Shown: positions 1 through 13,539 of the stretch, piece by piece
How positions within the stretch are numbered: the stretch's first letter is position 1
Layout: each line of letters begins with the position of its first letter
Source: Metellina segmentata
Taxonomy: Eukaryota > Arthropoda > Arachnida > Araneae > Tetragnathidae
Direction of reading: 5' to 3'
Assembly (NCBI GenBank): GCA_947359465.1
Contig: OX375878.1
Span: 74,129,916 to 74,193,915 of the forward strand
Length of the DNA stretch: 64,000 bases
The notes under the pieces: model-generated
Database searches by the model: none
What the model saw: the letters and a program-made list of their open reading frames with translations, nothing else
Told to the model about the DNA's origin: nothing
Translations under genes and position numbers: made by a program

Positions 1-390
1 ATTGTGTGTGTGTGTTTAGGAACTATTTTAATACAGTTTTAAATATAGTTTACCCACAGTTTTTTTTTTTTTTTACTAACTATTACTCTGATGAAAAATG
101 TCCTATCATTCTTATCTAAAATTATGATAGGTAAAAAATAAGTTTATAATTTTTAAAAGTTTAGAGTTATATATTGCATTTCAAAACTTCTTTACCATTC
201 TTTGTAATATTTATTTAATCCCACTTTACCTATTCTTATTTCAGGGATTGGGCTTTCAAATTTTCAAAATTGGATTGACTAAGGACTAAACAGACCTTCA
301 AGTTTAGTTCATTCTGGCAACTTTTGTGTTTATGATACAGTTTATTTTAATCCAGTTAGAAAATTATTTCTCTATTTGAACTTTTGATTG

Positions 391-597
391 ATGGTTGGTT
401 TTGGTTAATGGTGCATAGGCCATGTTTGGCCAAGCTGCTCCAAATAATAGATAGATAACATCAAGTGATGGACATACACACGCAAATTAAGCTTTACTGA
501 CACAAAAGAGGCAAATAAACCAAGGGAGGAATTGAACTTACAACACCTACAACTCACAAGTTGCTAGCACAGCTGGCGAATCCACTGAGCCACCGTA
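391..597 (-). mobile_element. SINE family B, copy 1
   Basis: Short interspersed element read from the minus strand. The tRNA-like head lies at the high-coordinate end (about 520-597), with a box-B-like GTTCAATTC when reverse-complemented. The body carries the family blocks seen at the other copies: a 'gtttggcca' block, a 'tttactgacacaaaagag' block and an 'aattgaac' block. Five further copies in this window (about 11.2, 11.9, 38.2, 58.7 and 62.6 kb) share this order. No protein is encoded. Confidence 0.7.
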
Positions 598-601
598 ATT
601 G

Positions 602-2560
602 AGTGATTAAATGAATTATTAGTTTTCTTTCCTTGAGATTTTATAGCTAATTTTTCATCGAAAGACAATGTTCATAATTTGTCATAAATTGTTCATGTTT
701 TAGTTTAATTTATTTATTTGGATGTCTAATACTGTTTTATGAGATATTTTTTCTTCAAATTAAAAAAAAATCTAGTTTGGATGATAGGACTCAAAAAAAC
801 AATCTTAAAATTTGTTCGCAAATTTGAAGTGGGTTTTAATTATTCTGCACACCAATTGGATATACAAGCTCGTTTCATATTTTAGTACATATTATTTCAA
901 ATATTCCAATTGATCATGTACAAACTCACTCTCAAAAAAGGTGCAAAATTTTGAGTAATGTAAAAGACGTCATTTGCAGAATAAATATTTTTTGAACGAA
1001 TTCATTGAAGAACTTGAAATTGAAACTTTTGGAAAGCAGCTGAGTTGATAATCTCTTCTCAAATGACGAAGTGTGATAAGGTTTTTGAATGTAAAAGGAA
1101 ACTACCGGGAGTTGAAAAAAAAATACTTCCGGTTTAGAACTAATTTGATTTATCACCCTTTTGAAGATTTTCAGAGTTAATTTCAAGTATAAGCGACAAG
1201 TCGAAATTGCATATGAATAACATGCCAGGTTACGCAATAGGTTAACAAAACTGGTGTCATTTATTTCTCTGACAGCAAAACATTTTCATGGAATCGTAGA
1301 ATAATTCTGAATCGTGCCAGATAATTCATATGAATTCAATCTGAACGGAAAAAACAAACTTACCCATATCAGAGAACTATTTCGAGCCAACTCTTTAACT
1401 TTAAAAATGTCAGCCTGTTGAAATACAATAAACCGACGTATTGCACGAATATGGTAATCATTCGCGTTTCTGTCCTTACCGGATCTATTAAGCCACAGAT
1501 GAAAATAATCGCGTTGTGTGTTAAACATCTTATGACAGCGATAAAGAACTTTGAACCCTTGCACACAAAGCGATGGTCTGCATTTAGGTTAAGGGCTTAT
1601 TATGCATATAATGGTTAACTTACTAAAGAAAAACGGACGTCTAAAAAACATTGGATAAAAGTATTATTTGAATTTACTTTCTGAATGTAATGATTGGTAT
1701 TGAATTTTGAAAGCGTCGGTACTTTCTTTTATTCCTAGTAAAAGTGCTGCCGTTTTTAAAACATAATCTGAAAATATTTGGATATGTTTATGTTTGTAAA
1801 AACTGGATTAAACTGGAAGATAACCTATTAAAATAACAACAGACAGTGCAATAATATTCAGTTAAAAACTGAACTTGAAACGCCATTGACATAGCTCACA
1901 AAATCCAGAGAAAATGTTATAATTTCGTGAGAGTATTTTGACAATAATAAAGAAATTAAAAATATTTTTATTCGTAAAGAAGCAATGACATTATTAGTCA
2001 TACTACATGATCCAAAAAGAGCACGATGGAATATAATTGTAAACATGCACTTAAGATCAAACTAGCGCGTTAAATAATTACACAGAATTAATGAAATTGT
2101 ATACGGTTTAAAACATTTAACAAGAACAAACTATTACAATTATTCTTTGGTTCATAAATTAATTCATGAACTTAAGTATCAAGTAACCAAATATTTCCCT
2201 CCTTTCATTTCTTAAAAGTTAGGCGCAAAAACCATGGATACTTACTAAATAATAAAACAACTATAAAATATTAATGAATATATATGACTGATTTTTATTT
2301 TTTTAAATGCGTTGCTGTTAACATGAAGGTTTATTTAAAAAAATTAGAAGTTATAAATGTATGTTGTAATTTTCAATAAAAATTATAACGATATGATATT
2401 GTAGAAATATAACTTGAGTAACCATAGACCTTAATAATGTCACCAGAAAACTCTACTGGTCCTTTATCACTATACTACGCAAATGTCCAAAAATTAAGAT
2501 AGGTAGTCGAGTTTACGTCCTACCGAATCAACACAATTTAAAAATTGAATTTTTATGAAT
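602..2560. other. AT-rich stretch without a confident gene
   Basis: AT-rich non-coding-looking sequence. Apart from one weak minus-strand micro-exon candidate at 1364-1414, I see no splice-site-bounded exon, no transposase similarity and no structured repeat. Open frames here are short and lack family resemblance. Confidence 0.5.
1364..1414 (-). other. candidate 51-nt micro-exon (weak)
   Basis: On the minus strand a run ending in TTTCAACAG is followed by 17 open codons (residues ADIFKVKELARNSSLIW) and then a strong donor, TGG|GTAAGT. The exon would be phase 0 on both sides. The surrounding minus-strand frame stays open for about 90 codons (1286-1564), so this could also be part of a longer exon. 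I do not recognise the peptide. Micro-exons of this size occur by chance, so support is weak. Confidence 0.2.
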
Positions 2561-2584
2561 TTAATTGATTGAATTCGTGTGAAG

Positions 2585-2720
2585 CTAGATTACCTAGTCT
2601 CAATCTAAGAGAGTATGTTTGGGATGTACTCGAAACGCACAAGAGCAAAGATGTGCTGAAGTGCACGAATTGGACTCCTTGTACTAGGAAATCTTGAACC
2701 CGTTGAAACAGTGTCTTCGT
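2585..2720 (+). pseudogene. Tc1 transposase C-terminal relic
   Basis: A short degenerate fragment translates on the plus strand as LPSLNLREYVWDVLE. This matches the Tc1 catalytic-glutamate neighbourhood, in which SPDLNPIEHVWDVLER is the usual form. The PIEH core has decayed to LREY. No terminal inverted repeats are visible on either side. It is a molecular fossil of a Tc1/mariner element. Confidence 0.55.
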
Positions 2721-2729
2721 GTTGTAAGG

Positions 2730-4070
2730 CCTGCAGTTAGTTTAGAGGTTAGCACATTCCCAATTTAACTCCTTTTAACAGAGTAAAAAAAATGTTTTTG
2801 TGTTCATAATAACTAAATGTTCTACTACAATGTTCGTGTTCAACACAAAGGATTCTTTACCATTACTTTAGCCCCAGTAGCACTAGGAAGCTTGTGGGTG
2901 TTCTTATTCAGTATAAGAGAATTAAGTTCTCAAAAATGAGAAATGAATATACACATAGCTCTTGGAACATTAATTTCGCATTCTTGGTACTACGATGCCG
3001 GTTCGTAGCGAATGATTTATCATTGGTTGCATTATTCTTGATTTTTAAACATGTGTTTACATGTAGTGTGACTGCTAATATATTAAGTCTTGCTTGGGCT
3101 TCAAAAACAAATCCTGATACACGGAAATACCCTTAAGAAAAGATCGCATACCAGTTTTGTAAAAACACTAGAACTTATCGGACATCTGTTTCATTTAATC
3201 TGCAGTTCATTGGGGTATTTGAAACATAAATTTTTCCTTTTTCACCTAAAAAGAAGTGAAAATTAAAACTTTTTTTTTTACCAAAATTAACTTTTCTCGT
3301 AACTTGAGTAAAACTAAAATGCACTTGTTTTAAGAGCTGTGACCTTCTAAACCACTTAACATCGTGTCCACCTACGCCAGTCCAAGTGGTCATATTGTAG
3401 ACAAGTACTCGTAAGCGTGGGATGTTACGATGCACGTACCAAGTCTGTATTAATAACTGTTACCTTGATCTCCTTTCATAACACTTGCCAATTTATTAGA
3501 CAGGTTTGTTTCTTCCGTAAACATTCATCACTCCTTATCCTCCTGGAGCCGATATGGAAAGAAAGGAAGTATTTCCTGAAGAAGGAACTAAATATTTGAG
3601 TGTGTCTTTGGTTGGAAAAGCCATCCTTATTTCTTTTATGTGTAAGGGTTGAGAAATAAGGCCGCGAATTCTCAAGGTTTCTCCACGTTTGATAAATAAC
3701 TGAATCTCGTGTAACCTTTGTTATCCAGCATTTATCCTCAGGAACAATAGGCTTTGTAGATGAAATAGCATATGGTATGGAAGAAGTCTTTACGAGGAGA
3801 TTTGATGGATAAGAATTATAGGTTAATTGAGAAATTTTGCACATAAGCTGCAACTTCGCTCTTGTGGCTTATAAAACACATGTTGAACACCTACTTTACA
3901 CCAGGAGAAAGCCCCACACCTGTTCACTGAAAACCCAGAACCATTTGGTTCACAATTTTTTCTTCTCAATGAGTTCATTGTAAAACCCATGTTCCTCAGA
4001 TATATGTTATTCAGTACATCTGTGATATATCATAATTACTGTTTGAAGTTGCATTCTGACTTGTATAATA
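2730..4070. other. AT-rich stretch, no confident gene
   Basis: No recognisable gene or repeat. The longest frame here (minus, 3476-3853, 125 codons) has no family signature. It does contain a pyrimidine-rich acceptor-like site (TTCCTTCTTCAG, reading minus, near 3575), but no convincing donor follows. Confidence 0.45.
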
Positions 4071-4075
4071 TGTGT

Positions 4076-4416
4076 TTTAATGAAGTATGGTATCTTATTG
4101 AAAGATTTTTAATGAAGTAGGTATGGTATCTTGTTGAAAGAATATTTTAAATGAAGTATGGCATCTTGTTAAAAGAACATTTTTAATGAAGTATGGTATC
4201 GTGTAAAAAGACCATTTTTAATGAAGTATATCTTGTTAAAAGAACATTTTTAATGAAGTATGGTATCGTGTAAAAAGAACATTTTTAATGAAGTATATCT
4301 TGTTAAAAGAACATTTTTAATGAAGTATATCTTGTTAAAAGAACATTTTTAACAAAGTATGATATCTTGTTAAAAGAACATTTTTAACAAAGTATGATAT
4401 CTTGTAAAAAGAACAT
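4076..4416. repeat. minisatellite, about 10 copies of a 31-38 bp unit
   Basis: Tandem array of an AT-rich unit of the form AATGAAGTATGGTATCTTGT followed by TAAAAGAACATTTTT. Ten starts of the 'aatgaagta/aacaaagta' block are visible at roughly 4078, 4110, 4150, 4185, 4220, 4251, 4288, 4319, 4350 and 4385. Some units lack an internal 'tggta' segment, which shortens them to about 31 bp. The last two units share an AACAAAG variant, which suggests local unit duplication. Confidence 0.9.
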
Positions 4417-5631
4417 TGTATTTCAAATACCTTATTTACACCTTGTAAGGTACAATACAAAATTTTAATTCGTCGGAGAAAAGATTAGAGTTGTTCTAAA
4501 CAAATGCAGAGAAGTTTGTTTTTGAACAGTCAAGATTCTTGTTAAAAATTAATTCAGATTTTAAACATACGAGAGGAATTTTTTGCAGTGTAAATAAAAT
4601 ACCAGACGGAATGTTTGGATATTACTTCCGCAACCCAAATTCTCTCACGTAATACATATCGGGGTAACATTAAAATAGTGTTTATCGCAGTATTGACAAC
4701 GTTTGGCATTTTATCTTTTTGGCATTGACCAAACTATCATGAATCAATTCGCTTTGGAATTTCATTAACAAAATGCTGAAATTGTATTCGAAAAGTAAAC
4801 CAAGTGAGTTCACGTTTGGAAACAAGTAACCTCTCCTAATCATTACCACCTACATTTAAATTGACAGAAAAAGTCTTTCATAAGTTACTAAAATTTTTTT
4901 GATTTTTTAATAAAAAACTTCCCACATTAATAAGTAATGGTAGTTAATAAACGTCACACTGGAGCATCATAATGAGCTCTTCACACATTAATATGAATTA
5001 TTCCTTTTGCAACTTTAAACGAAAAATTGCTCTAGTTTGCCAACGTTAAGTTAAATCAACTGAAAATGACGCATTCAAATAAATTTGCAATACAGTAAGA
5101 TTTTTTATGGCACAAATTTGGGATAAAAAATTTTAATTGCCATAAAATGTATGCTTAAGATAATTTCAAAACAAATATCTTTTGGTGCAAATTTATAAAT
5201 AACTCACTTTAAATGTTATCTCTGAATCCCATCGAAGTCTATTTTGGAACAGTTTTTCTCAAGTGTATTTCACACATTTATATATAAATCACATTTATTT
5301 TCTTAGGTTGTAAATTGATCCCTAATTGTACAGGGCTTGAATAGAGAGCCGTCAAAATTTCAAAATGTACCCTTTAAATATTAAAGGGATAATTGAAGAA
5401 CATAATTAAGGTGCAACTGCATAAAAATCATCTTGTGAGTGAAAATGTCATGAATTCCTTGTTGTACTTGCATACAAGAAAGATAATAAGCAAAATTATT
5501 AAACTTTACAATTAAATATACGAAAAAAGAATTCACATTATTTCCATTAATTAGCTATTTATTTTTTTCTACAACTATTAAAGAAATTAGGATTTAAGCG
5601 ATTCAATATTTTAATATTAAACACAAGGAGT

Positions 5632-5693
5632 TAAAATTATAAACATCAATAATGAAAATTATAAATATCAATAATGAAAATTATAAATATCAT
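5632..5693. repeat. short tandem repeat, 22-bp unit
   Basis: Almost three tandem copies of a 22-bp unit, AAAATTATAAAYATCAATAATG. The only difference between the first two copies is one C/T change. Confidence 0.8.
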
Positions 5694-8597
5694 CACAACT
5701 AAGTCATATTATCGATAAATTCTATTTATACTTCAGTAGAGTATGTGGTACAGAAATGTACGACTTTTTTATAGTCTAATGGCAACAACGGATATAAAAA
5801 GGTATACAGACTATTATGGGATTCGCTAATTTTGCCAGTTTAAAATATTCTTCCTTTGAGCTATCAGCTCAGATATTATATGAATCATATTGTTAAAAAT
5901 ACACGCATAATCTTGCCACTCTAGTGACATTCTTCCAAATTAGGATTTCAGACGGCGATGAAAAATCTGGATAATAGAAATCAACGCAGAAAAAGAGAAA
6001 ATATGACTGAAAATAGGTTCAACGTAAAAGAGCACCGAATAACCTTTGAACAAGGAAGTGGATGAAATAGAAGCACACATTCAAAATCTAATTATTTTAA
6101 AACGACTAAAGTGTGCTTTTTGTCATATATTTTATTAGAGATACGAATTAACGCCAGTAAAGTTAATTGAAATGCTGTCAGATATTTTGGATAATTTTAT
6201 TTCATTTGGAAGTTTTAAAATCCATTTACGTGAATGTAAATGCTACATACATTACAAATGTATTGTAATAAGATTTGAAATTTAATAAAAAAAATGAGTA
6301 AACATGTGTCTACTCATATTTGTCATCAATAGATTGCATCATATTGCCATCAATAGATATTAGACACTGAGAAAGCTTAGCACAGATGTTATGTCTGATA
6401 GTTTTAATAAATCTACAAATGGGTGCTCTTATGAATTAATTAAACAGATGTTTGTACCTTTGTAACTTTATCAGTATTCTACATTTGTTCTATATAAAAT
6501 TTGACGAAGCACGACTTTAAAAAATTAGCTTAGATGCCATTTTATAAAATATCAGGGCTGAATTCACTGGTTCAGAAAGGCTTTCCGAGTTCTGTAAGCA
6601 AATGCGAGCCAAGACTACAAAAATTATGTTCGGGATTTCCGTGTTAAAGTTGATAACCTCGACAAAAACGTTCCAGCTCAATGATTTAACTGGATTAAAC
6701 TGCTGGACGTGGTTTCTCCTTCCCCGTCCATTTAAATTCAGCCTTCAAACGGCTCCAGAGATTATACTTAGTCTTCTGCCCACGCTTTCCAGATTTTACA
6801 TAACGGACGCAGTTTCGTTCCTGTGAAATTACAGTCGCTCAGCTAGCTTACGGAGATCTATAATTTGCATAAATTTAGAAAGGGGTAACGGTAAAAACTG
6901 TTATTTTCCATGAATGATAAAACACATGCAGTGCCATAACACAACTCCAGTTACCACAGGATGCTGAATATTGCTGGGTTATAAATCTTTCAAATATTCG
7001 TTTGTTTAATTCGCTTTATCAATAAATTAGCATCTCAATTCCACTCTTCTTGATAAAAAGCGGTTAGACAGATTATGCCTCATGGGCAATGTTTCAAGAT
7101 CCGGGAAATGAAGGACAGGCTTATAAGTCTTTTTATACACAGATTTGTGGATCCAAAACCAGGCAGGAAACCAGTCCCCGAACAACTTTGGAATCAATGC
7201 TTTCTTACCAGAATGAGACAATTATGATTGAATATCGGTTTGAAGGACATAACCTGAATCTCCCCATGATTCGCTTCAATTTTAACTATTAATCATATCC
7301 AAAGTGATCTATTACCAGCTACTGACATCTATGCCTGAAGTTGAATACTGGCTTTATGCAAACACTTTAAAAGTAGAGTAAATTTCGAATTTATGTAATC
7401 TATCTAGTGGTAGAGAAATTTTTCTTTATAAATAGTAGGTGAAGAGCTGGAAATCGTTGATTGACATTAAATGCTTATTTTCATGAGAAATAGTGCATTG
7501 AAGTATAACACTATTAAAATACTTTTAATTTAAATTTTTTTTACCTAAAAGTTTAGTCTTTTAGCTGGGGCCCAGCACAATAATAAAATAATTTTTTTCC
7601 ATTTAACGAGTTTTGACTCTAAGCTGACCAGATGTTTGTACTCAATCCTGAATCTTTCAGTAATTTATGCACAAAATGTTAACTTAAATTATTTGTGATG
7701 TTTTACGGACGTGGAATAATTTTAGTTTGTTGAAATTACTGTAAAAGCATTGATTTAGGCATCATCTTAGCGTTAACATGCTGTGTTCCAAAAACTTGGA
7801 ATTTGGAAATATTGTATAATTTAGACCTTTCATTACGAAATAAATTTAAGTACGAAATGTTTTACTTTGAAACTTCTTTTCACTACCTTAAATAATAATA
7901 TTCAATTTTTGGGAAGATGCTACGAATGGTTTTCTAAAATGATTGACGTTCGAAGCACATCAGTTGTGTTACTGTGACTTAGTATAAATCGAGGTTTTTC
8001 TTTGAGATAATAACACGCAGAGCCTTTGCGCATACTTAATGCTGATTTTTCCAAAACTTCGTATTTTCTATGGTGAGAACTTTTGACTAGCTTGAATAAT
8101 ATTTAATTTTAAGGTAGATACTATGAATTGATTTGTAAAATGATAGTCGCTCAAACTACGGCAGTTCGAACTGACTTAGAATAAAGTGAGGTATCTCCTG
8201 ATAGAATAATGCGCAAAACTCTTACCCAAACCAAATATTAATTCTTCCCAAGCTTCGTATTTGTTGTGGTGAAAATACAACATGCCAGGGTCAATTTGTA
8301 CCGTTCGTGCTCAAAGTTATTTTTATAAAAATATTCCGATGTTAACCTATTGTAAAAAACAGCTTCATGCTAACAGAGCATGCAGTAGAATTGAATAAAT
8401 CACTCGCGATATAATAGGGTGTAGAGAATATCCAAGTATATGTCCTCCATGTGATAAACATGATGCGTGTTCCGAGATATATATATACTCCTTCATGCTT
8501 CGAGCGAACTGAAGGAGGCCGTATATAAAACACGTTATCGTGACGATATTCAATGCCGAATTTCGTCTGTTGCGCAAGATATGAACCTTTTTAAGCA

Positions 8598-8621
8598 TTG
8601 TGTGTGTGTGTTTTTTTTTTT
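8598..8621. repeat. (GT)n followed by poly-T
   Basis: Simple-sequence tract: about six GT dinucleotides running into a T run. Confidence 0.9.
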
Positions 8622-10916
8622 CATCACTTGTAAATCGGGATAGTAGAATCGTTGTTTTTTTAAGAAGCATCAGGGTGTTAACAGGGTTGTGTAGAATTTT
8701 CGCACGCCTAATCATTATTCATGTTTAAGTATGTCAGGTGATTTACCTGCTTATCGAATAGGTGAATACGCGCTTGATGCCGATTATTGACGGTACAAAT
8801 AAACAACGTTCTTTTAACAATGCGTAATTTTTCTTCTGTTTCGCAAGCGGTTTCTTTTCTTAAGTAATAAGAAAAGAGGGCTCTTGGTTTACTTTCAAAC
8901 TTTGGTGTAATTAAAGCCAAGATTTCGTAAAGTAAAATATTTCTTACTTTCCGCCTTCATTCCTTGAAAATTCATATCTAACACTTAAACGTTAGGAGGT
9001 AATATATAACACAGCATATTCAAAAGAACCCGATAACCTTTAATCCAGTTCTCTTAAAAGGATATACAATAGTCGGTTTAAACAAACATTGAAAGATTTA
9101 ACCCTCAATGAGGTTCTCATGCATAAATTCATTCTATAACCTGCAGTTATCTTGGTATGTCTTCTAACCTGTTTTGACCGTCTTGATCGATGGAATATTT
9201 CCTCAGATTCTTTCAACCAGCTATCGTAGACTTAGAGCAGGAACTCATTGACACGGAAAATGAATTTTTATTGTACTGTTTAAAGATTAAATGTTGGTTT
9301 GAGGCAGTAAAATATAAATTATAAGCAACCCAATAGTCTTATATCTTTTAGACATTATAAATGACTATGCCTTTCTCATCATCCTGAAAATGAACATTTA
9401 GTGTCTCAGACAAATTGTCAAACACTCAAAGTCGGCAATATGTGTGTATACTATCGTGTGTTGCGAGGCAAAATTAACACTGCACTATTCGAAAATCTCG
9501 TGAGTTCAAGTTAATAAAACTTAAAACCGGAAGAAATTATTTGAAGGTTACAGAAAAACACAACCCGTAACAAAATGACTGTATGAACTATTTGTACATC
9601 CTGTAAATCTTATAGTTATCCCAGACATTCATACTAATCGTCATGATTATTAAAACTGTAGAATAACGGCATTGGAATTCAAATATATTGAAAGCTATGT
9701 TAGTACTGGCAGAATTCCCGGTGTTACTCTGATTCCATCGGTGGAAAAAGTAAGCCAGAACCAACTAACTTTCTTCATATAGAAAATATGAATATCATTT
9801 AAGTGTCATGAAAGTATTTTAATACATATTCAGCATTTTCATAATATCATCAATTTAACGTCTAACGCATAATTTGAGTAAATATGGTCTCTCCATATTC
9901 ATCTATATAATCCCTTCCGCATACAACATCTGCTGTAAAGGCTACTTATCCAGCAAAAAGTACTTGAATAATACCATGCAACAGAAAGCATCGAACCATG
10001 GCACAAATTTTTTTTCCGTATCACTACGATGTTTGTGAAAAATAAAATGATTTTTCATTAAATGCATTTTAAAATAAGGGGTAGCATAAAGCCACCCACG
10101 TTTAAAATCTAAACACAGATTACCAAATCAAAACAATCAAATTGCCGTCCCACATGAGTAAAAGTCAATTAGTTTTCTATGAATAGATAAGCTTTCATTA
10201 CGAAAGTGCAAAAAAAGACGGCACCAACTCTAAGCCTTTAATTATTCCTATCAGAAGAATGCATCGGTATCGTGCAGAAAGTAACACCATTCACTACATT
10301 TGAATCTTGGTCGAGGTCATAAAAGTCAAAGAGGTTGCTGTGTGATCTACATGCGTACCGAAGTGGAAACTTTTCCAACAAAACAAAAAATTACCTAATA
10401 TTTGAAACAAATGTAACGGTAAACTGAAACATAGCTTTTACAAACAGTTGTTTACAAGTAAGTAAATTCGCATTTCAGGCGTTGCGGCAATTTTATGTTT
10501 GTTAGTATTTAATATTATACTGGCGCACTAAAATGACTCGTTCTGCAAAGCTAAAAGTTTTTTTTTTGGAACATGCTTCCAGTTCGTATCCCGAACGTGA
10601 CGTCAGCTGCACGATATGATCTCAGAACGTCTCTAATAGAAATTTCGAAAAAAGATTTCCGAATTTATACATCATCGGTTACAAGGGAACCACACAATTT
10701 CCGATTTCAGAGTGTGGTATTAACAATAATTAAATCTAAGTTATTTTTTTTAGTTTGATTCGTCTTGATTAACATATTTAGTGACTATTGCACAGGAATA
10801 GAATTCCTCCTCACCCTATGTAGATCTCTGTTTTGCGACTTAATGTGTTTCACTTGTAAGCCTACGACCTCATAGTCAATAGCGTTAAGTACATTTTAAA
10901 CTAACAACGATATATG

Positions 10917-10920
<4 letters not shown>

Positions 10921-10956
<36 letters not shown>

Positions 10957-10966
10957 TAGATAGATA
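10921..10966. repeat. (TA)17 followed by (GATA)3
   Basis: Compound microsatellite of 17 TA dinucleotides passing into three GATA units. Confidence 0.95.
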
Positions 10967-11232
10967 CATAAATATTTTTTTAGTATTGAGGTGGCAGGAA
11001 TCTACGCTACTGTCTTGTCTGTTTTTCACTGAAAATAACTCATATTTGCAAAATGTTTATATTAGTGAATGTATTTGTGAATTACTCCATATTATTATTA
11101 TCATATTATGGAATGGGAGGTGCTCTACTTTTTGAAATGCAGATATACCGTTTTTACAGTTTGATCGTTAGCATATTGCCCCCACTATACCGATACCGCC
11201 ACAACAGAAAAACAAAATTTCTAGTTTTTTAG

Positions 11233-11437
11233 TGATTGGGTTTTTATGACACTAGGACCATATTTGGCCATTCTGTGCCAAACACAAGACAGGCTATTTC
11301 GAGTAGGCACACACAAGGGAAGTTTCTCGTACACAGAAGAGAGAAATACATGCAGGGTAAGTTACAAGAATCAAACCTGCACCACTTACAACTCGTAGAT
11401 TGATAGCGCAGTGTGCAAACACTCTGAGCAATGGTAG
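11233..11437 (-). mobile_element. SINE family B, copy 2
   Basis: Same block order as copy 1: 'atatttggcca', 'acacaagac', 'gtacacagaagagag', 'aatcaaacctgcacc', then the reversed tRNA-like head ending near 'ctctgagcaatgg'. It is read from the minus strand. The 121-codon minus-strand frame over this stretch is an artefact of the repeat and not a gene. Confidence 0.75.
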
Positions 11438-11869
11438 ACCCTTTTGGTTTTATTAGTACAAAGACTAAATAATATTCTTCTAGAAGCTTCAAAACTACAA
11501 GTGTAAATTCAAGTAGGAAAGTTAAGGCTCTAGTAAAAGGCTGTTTTCTATCATGTTGAAAAGGGTTTAGTCGTTCTGCAAATAAAACTGTAGATTCATT
11601 TTTAGTCATAGCGGTAGAGAAGCTGGGGTATGATAGTTTTACGATCCTTTTTCTAAAATACTTAGTGTAATATTTTTTTATTGTAACGGGTTCAATCCCT
11701 TAAAATATTTCCGGTTTTTAGAAGCAATGAAAGATATATGCTGAAGCAAGTGTCATCAGCGTACAAATTCAAGTTCATTTAGACACAGAAGTAAAAATAT
11801 GTGACGTCATTTCTAAATACAGGCAAAAAAATCAAATGCAAATATTTGTTTTGATTGAAATAGATTGCT

Positions 11870-12054
11870 TCGTTGCAAGGACCGTATTTGACCAAGCAGT
11901 CAAATTGAAGATAATAAGAATTAATGGACATAATCGAGAAATGGAAGTAACGGACAAAAGGAAACTTTACTGACAAAGAAAAAATACACCCAGGAGGAAT
12001 AAAACACGCACAACTTACTTGCTAGAACGATTGGTGAATCTACTGAACCAGGAT
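11870..12054 (-). mobile_element. SINE family B, copy 3 (diverged)
   Basis: More diverged family member. It retains 'ccgtatttgaccaagc', 'tttactgacaaagaa', 'acacccaggaggaat' and a reversed head ending 'gaatctactgaacca'. It lies only about 430 bp from copy 2 in the same orientation. Confidence 0.65.
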
Positions 12055-12360
12055 TGAAGTGGGGATATTATAAAGAGAAGGCTGGATGTCTTCCCAATGA
12101 TTAAATTCTTGATGCCAAGCAACTATTCAAAAAGGTATGTGGAGAATGAGCAGTCCTCACCAAATTTAGAATATAGTTTAATCAGCGAAAATCGGCCTCG
12201 TTCATAATACTGATGATATACGTAGACAAGTCTGATAATAGACAACAGACGCGCGCGCACTGCAATTAGATTGTGGGTAGGTATTTGAATTTACCACACA
12301 TTGGAGAAACGGGCAGTAAAATAAATCTGCTTCCCAACATGTTTTTGCAATTGGATTGGC

Positions 12361-12581
12361 AGATAGGTAGTTAATTAACGTCGCGCTGGAGCAATACAAT
12401 GGGCTATTGGCGGCGATCCGGGATAAATTCCGAAGGAAAGATTGGAAGATAAACCTCATAACTTAGAACAACGGTCAGTTGACGAGGTCTACACCTGAGC
12501 AGGCACCCCACTCTCCAAACTTCCACGCCACGCCAATGTGATAACATCCGAGGTTACGTCTGATTTAACATGTACCATCGC
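12361..12581 (-). mobile_element. SINE family A, 5'-truncated copy
   Basis: Begins with the family tail (taggtagttaattaacgtc) and carries the body blocks 'gctggagcaa', 'gatccggga', 'ggtcagttgacgagg', 'cacctgagcaggcacc' and 'cactctccaaacttccacgc'. Homology is lost near 12580, before the tRNA-like head. This is a 5' truncation with respect to the element's own orientation, as expected for retrotransposed SINEs or later rearrangement. Confidence 0.85.
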
Positions 12582-12813
12582 CCGTTGTAGCGTCGTAGGG
12601 GGTCTCTCTGACCACAGCTTTCATGGTGGTCCATGAATTTATGACCGGATGAGGGGGTATCCCCTTGTCTTGAACTGTAGCGGTTTCGGAAGAACGTGTG
12701 GGGTCTTCTCTCGAGGAAAAGAGAATCGTGAAACGCAGCTCCGATTGAAGCCGCGGGACTGAAACCCTATTTGTGTACAATATCTATTAGCCTCGAAATA
12801 ATTTTAACTTAAA

Positions 12814-12935
12814 CTAGGGGGCCCGCCTCCTGCTCGCTAAAGCTCGCCAACCCCCGGACGATTGCTTTGCAATCCTCATTGGTTCGGTGAGCGAATCTAT
12901 GCTCGCTTCACTCGCATCAATGAAGACATGTGTCC
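12814..12935 (-). mobile_element. Helitron-like 3' terminus
   Basis: Read on the minus strand, the sequence ends in CTAG followed by T at position 12813, immediately after a GC-rich hairpin (stem GGAGGC/GCCCCC with one G-T wobble, 12817-12830). Upstream there is a second perfect hairpin, GATTGC-TTT-GCAATC (rendered in plus orientation). A short subterminal hairpin before CTRR, with insertion next to T, is the hallmark of Helitron 3' ends. No Rep/helicase coding sequence is visible, so this is a non-autonomous or truncated copy. The 5' boundary is not determined. Confidence 0.5.
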
Positions 12936-13539
12936 TAGCAGAAAGGATTGTTTTAAAATATGATACTCCAAAAAAATATTTTTCAAATCTAAATTTGCTG
13001 TATTACAGAAAATATAAACAGTACCCTGGAATCAGAATTCAAATGAAAACTTTGAGCAAATTTTGAGTCGAAATGTGAGCGCTGCTTTGGAAATTGAATA
13101 CCCAGTATGTGTTTTGTGTACATTTCCAGCACTCTCGAGTAACCCACACTTTTTAATTGAGTTTGTTGTGGAAAGTTGTAGTGCAAGCGTCTTGTTGAGC
13201 TATAATTGTTGGCCCTGAAAAGGACCGTTTTTTAAATGGCACTGAAAATGAACCTCCGCTTTCTTTGATTTCTAATTCTAAACTGCAACAGCTCGACTAA
13301 AAGTCTTTTTTTTTTTCAATAAAATTTCATCCGATAACGCTATAAATTCAATTCGTGGTAAACAAACAATCGTACAATGTTGCCAAAACGCGATAACAAA
13401 TAACGTCTTTTTTGCGTGCCACGTAAGAGAATTATATATATAGATGTATATCTTCTATAATTAATTAAATGTGCTGTAATTTTAAATGTCGTTTTAATTA
13501 CCTTCAAGCCACTCGCCACGTAAACTATACCCACGACGT

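Larger units (their letters stand above)
4420..11230. other. 6.8 kb AT-rich stretch without a gene
   Basis: Long AT-rich region in which I see only simple-sequence features: a short tandem repeat near 5632-5693, a GT/T tract near 8598-8621 and a TA/GATA tract at 10921-10966. No frame resembles a known protein, and no exon with both good splice sites was found. It is consistent with intron or intergenic DNA. Confidence 0.5.

Noticed and set aside
3476..3853. 125-codon minus-strand frame
   Set aside because: The longest unassigned frame, with one acceptor-like site inside, but no donor, no family resemblance and ordinary AT-rich surroundings.
4076..4416. CRISPR-like array
   Set aside because: Direct tandem units without unique spacers in eukaryotic-type DNA, so it is a minisatellite.
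11244..11609. 121-codon minus-strand frame
   Set aside because: Half of it is SINE-B copy 2. No domain and no independent support.
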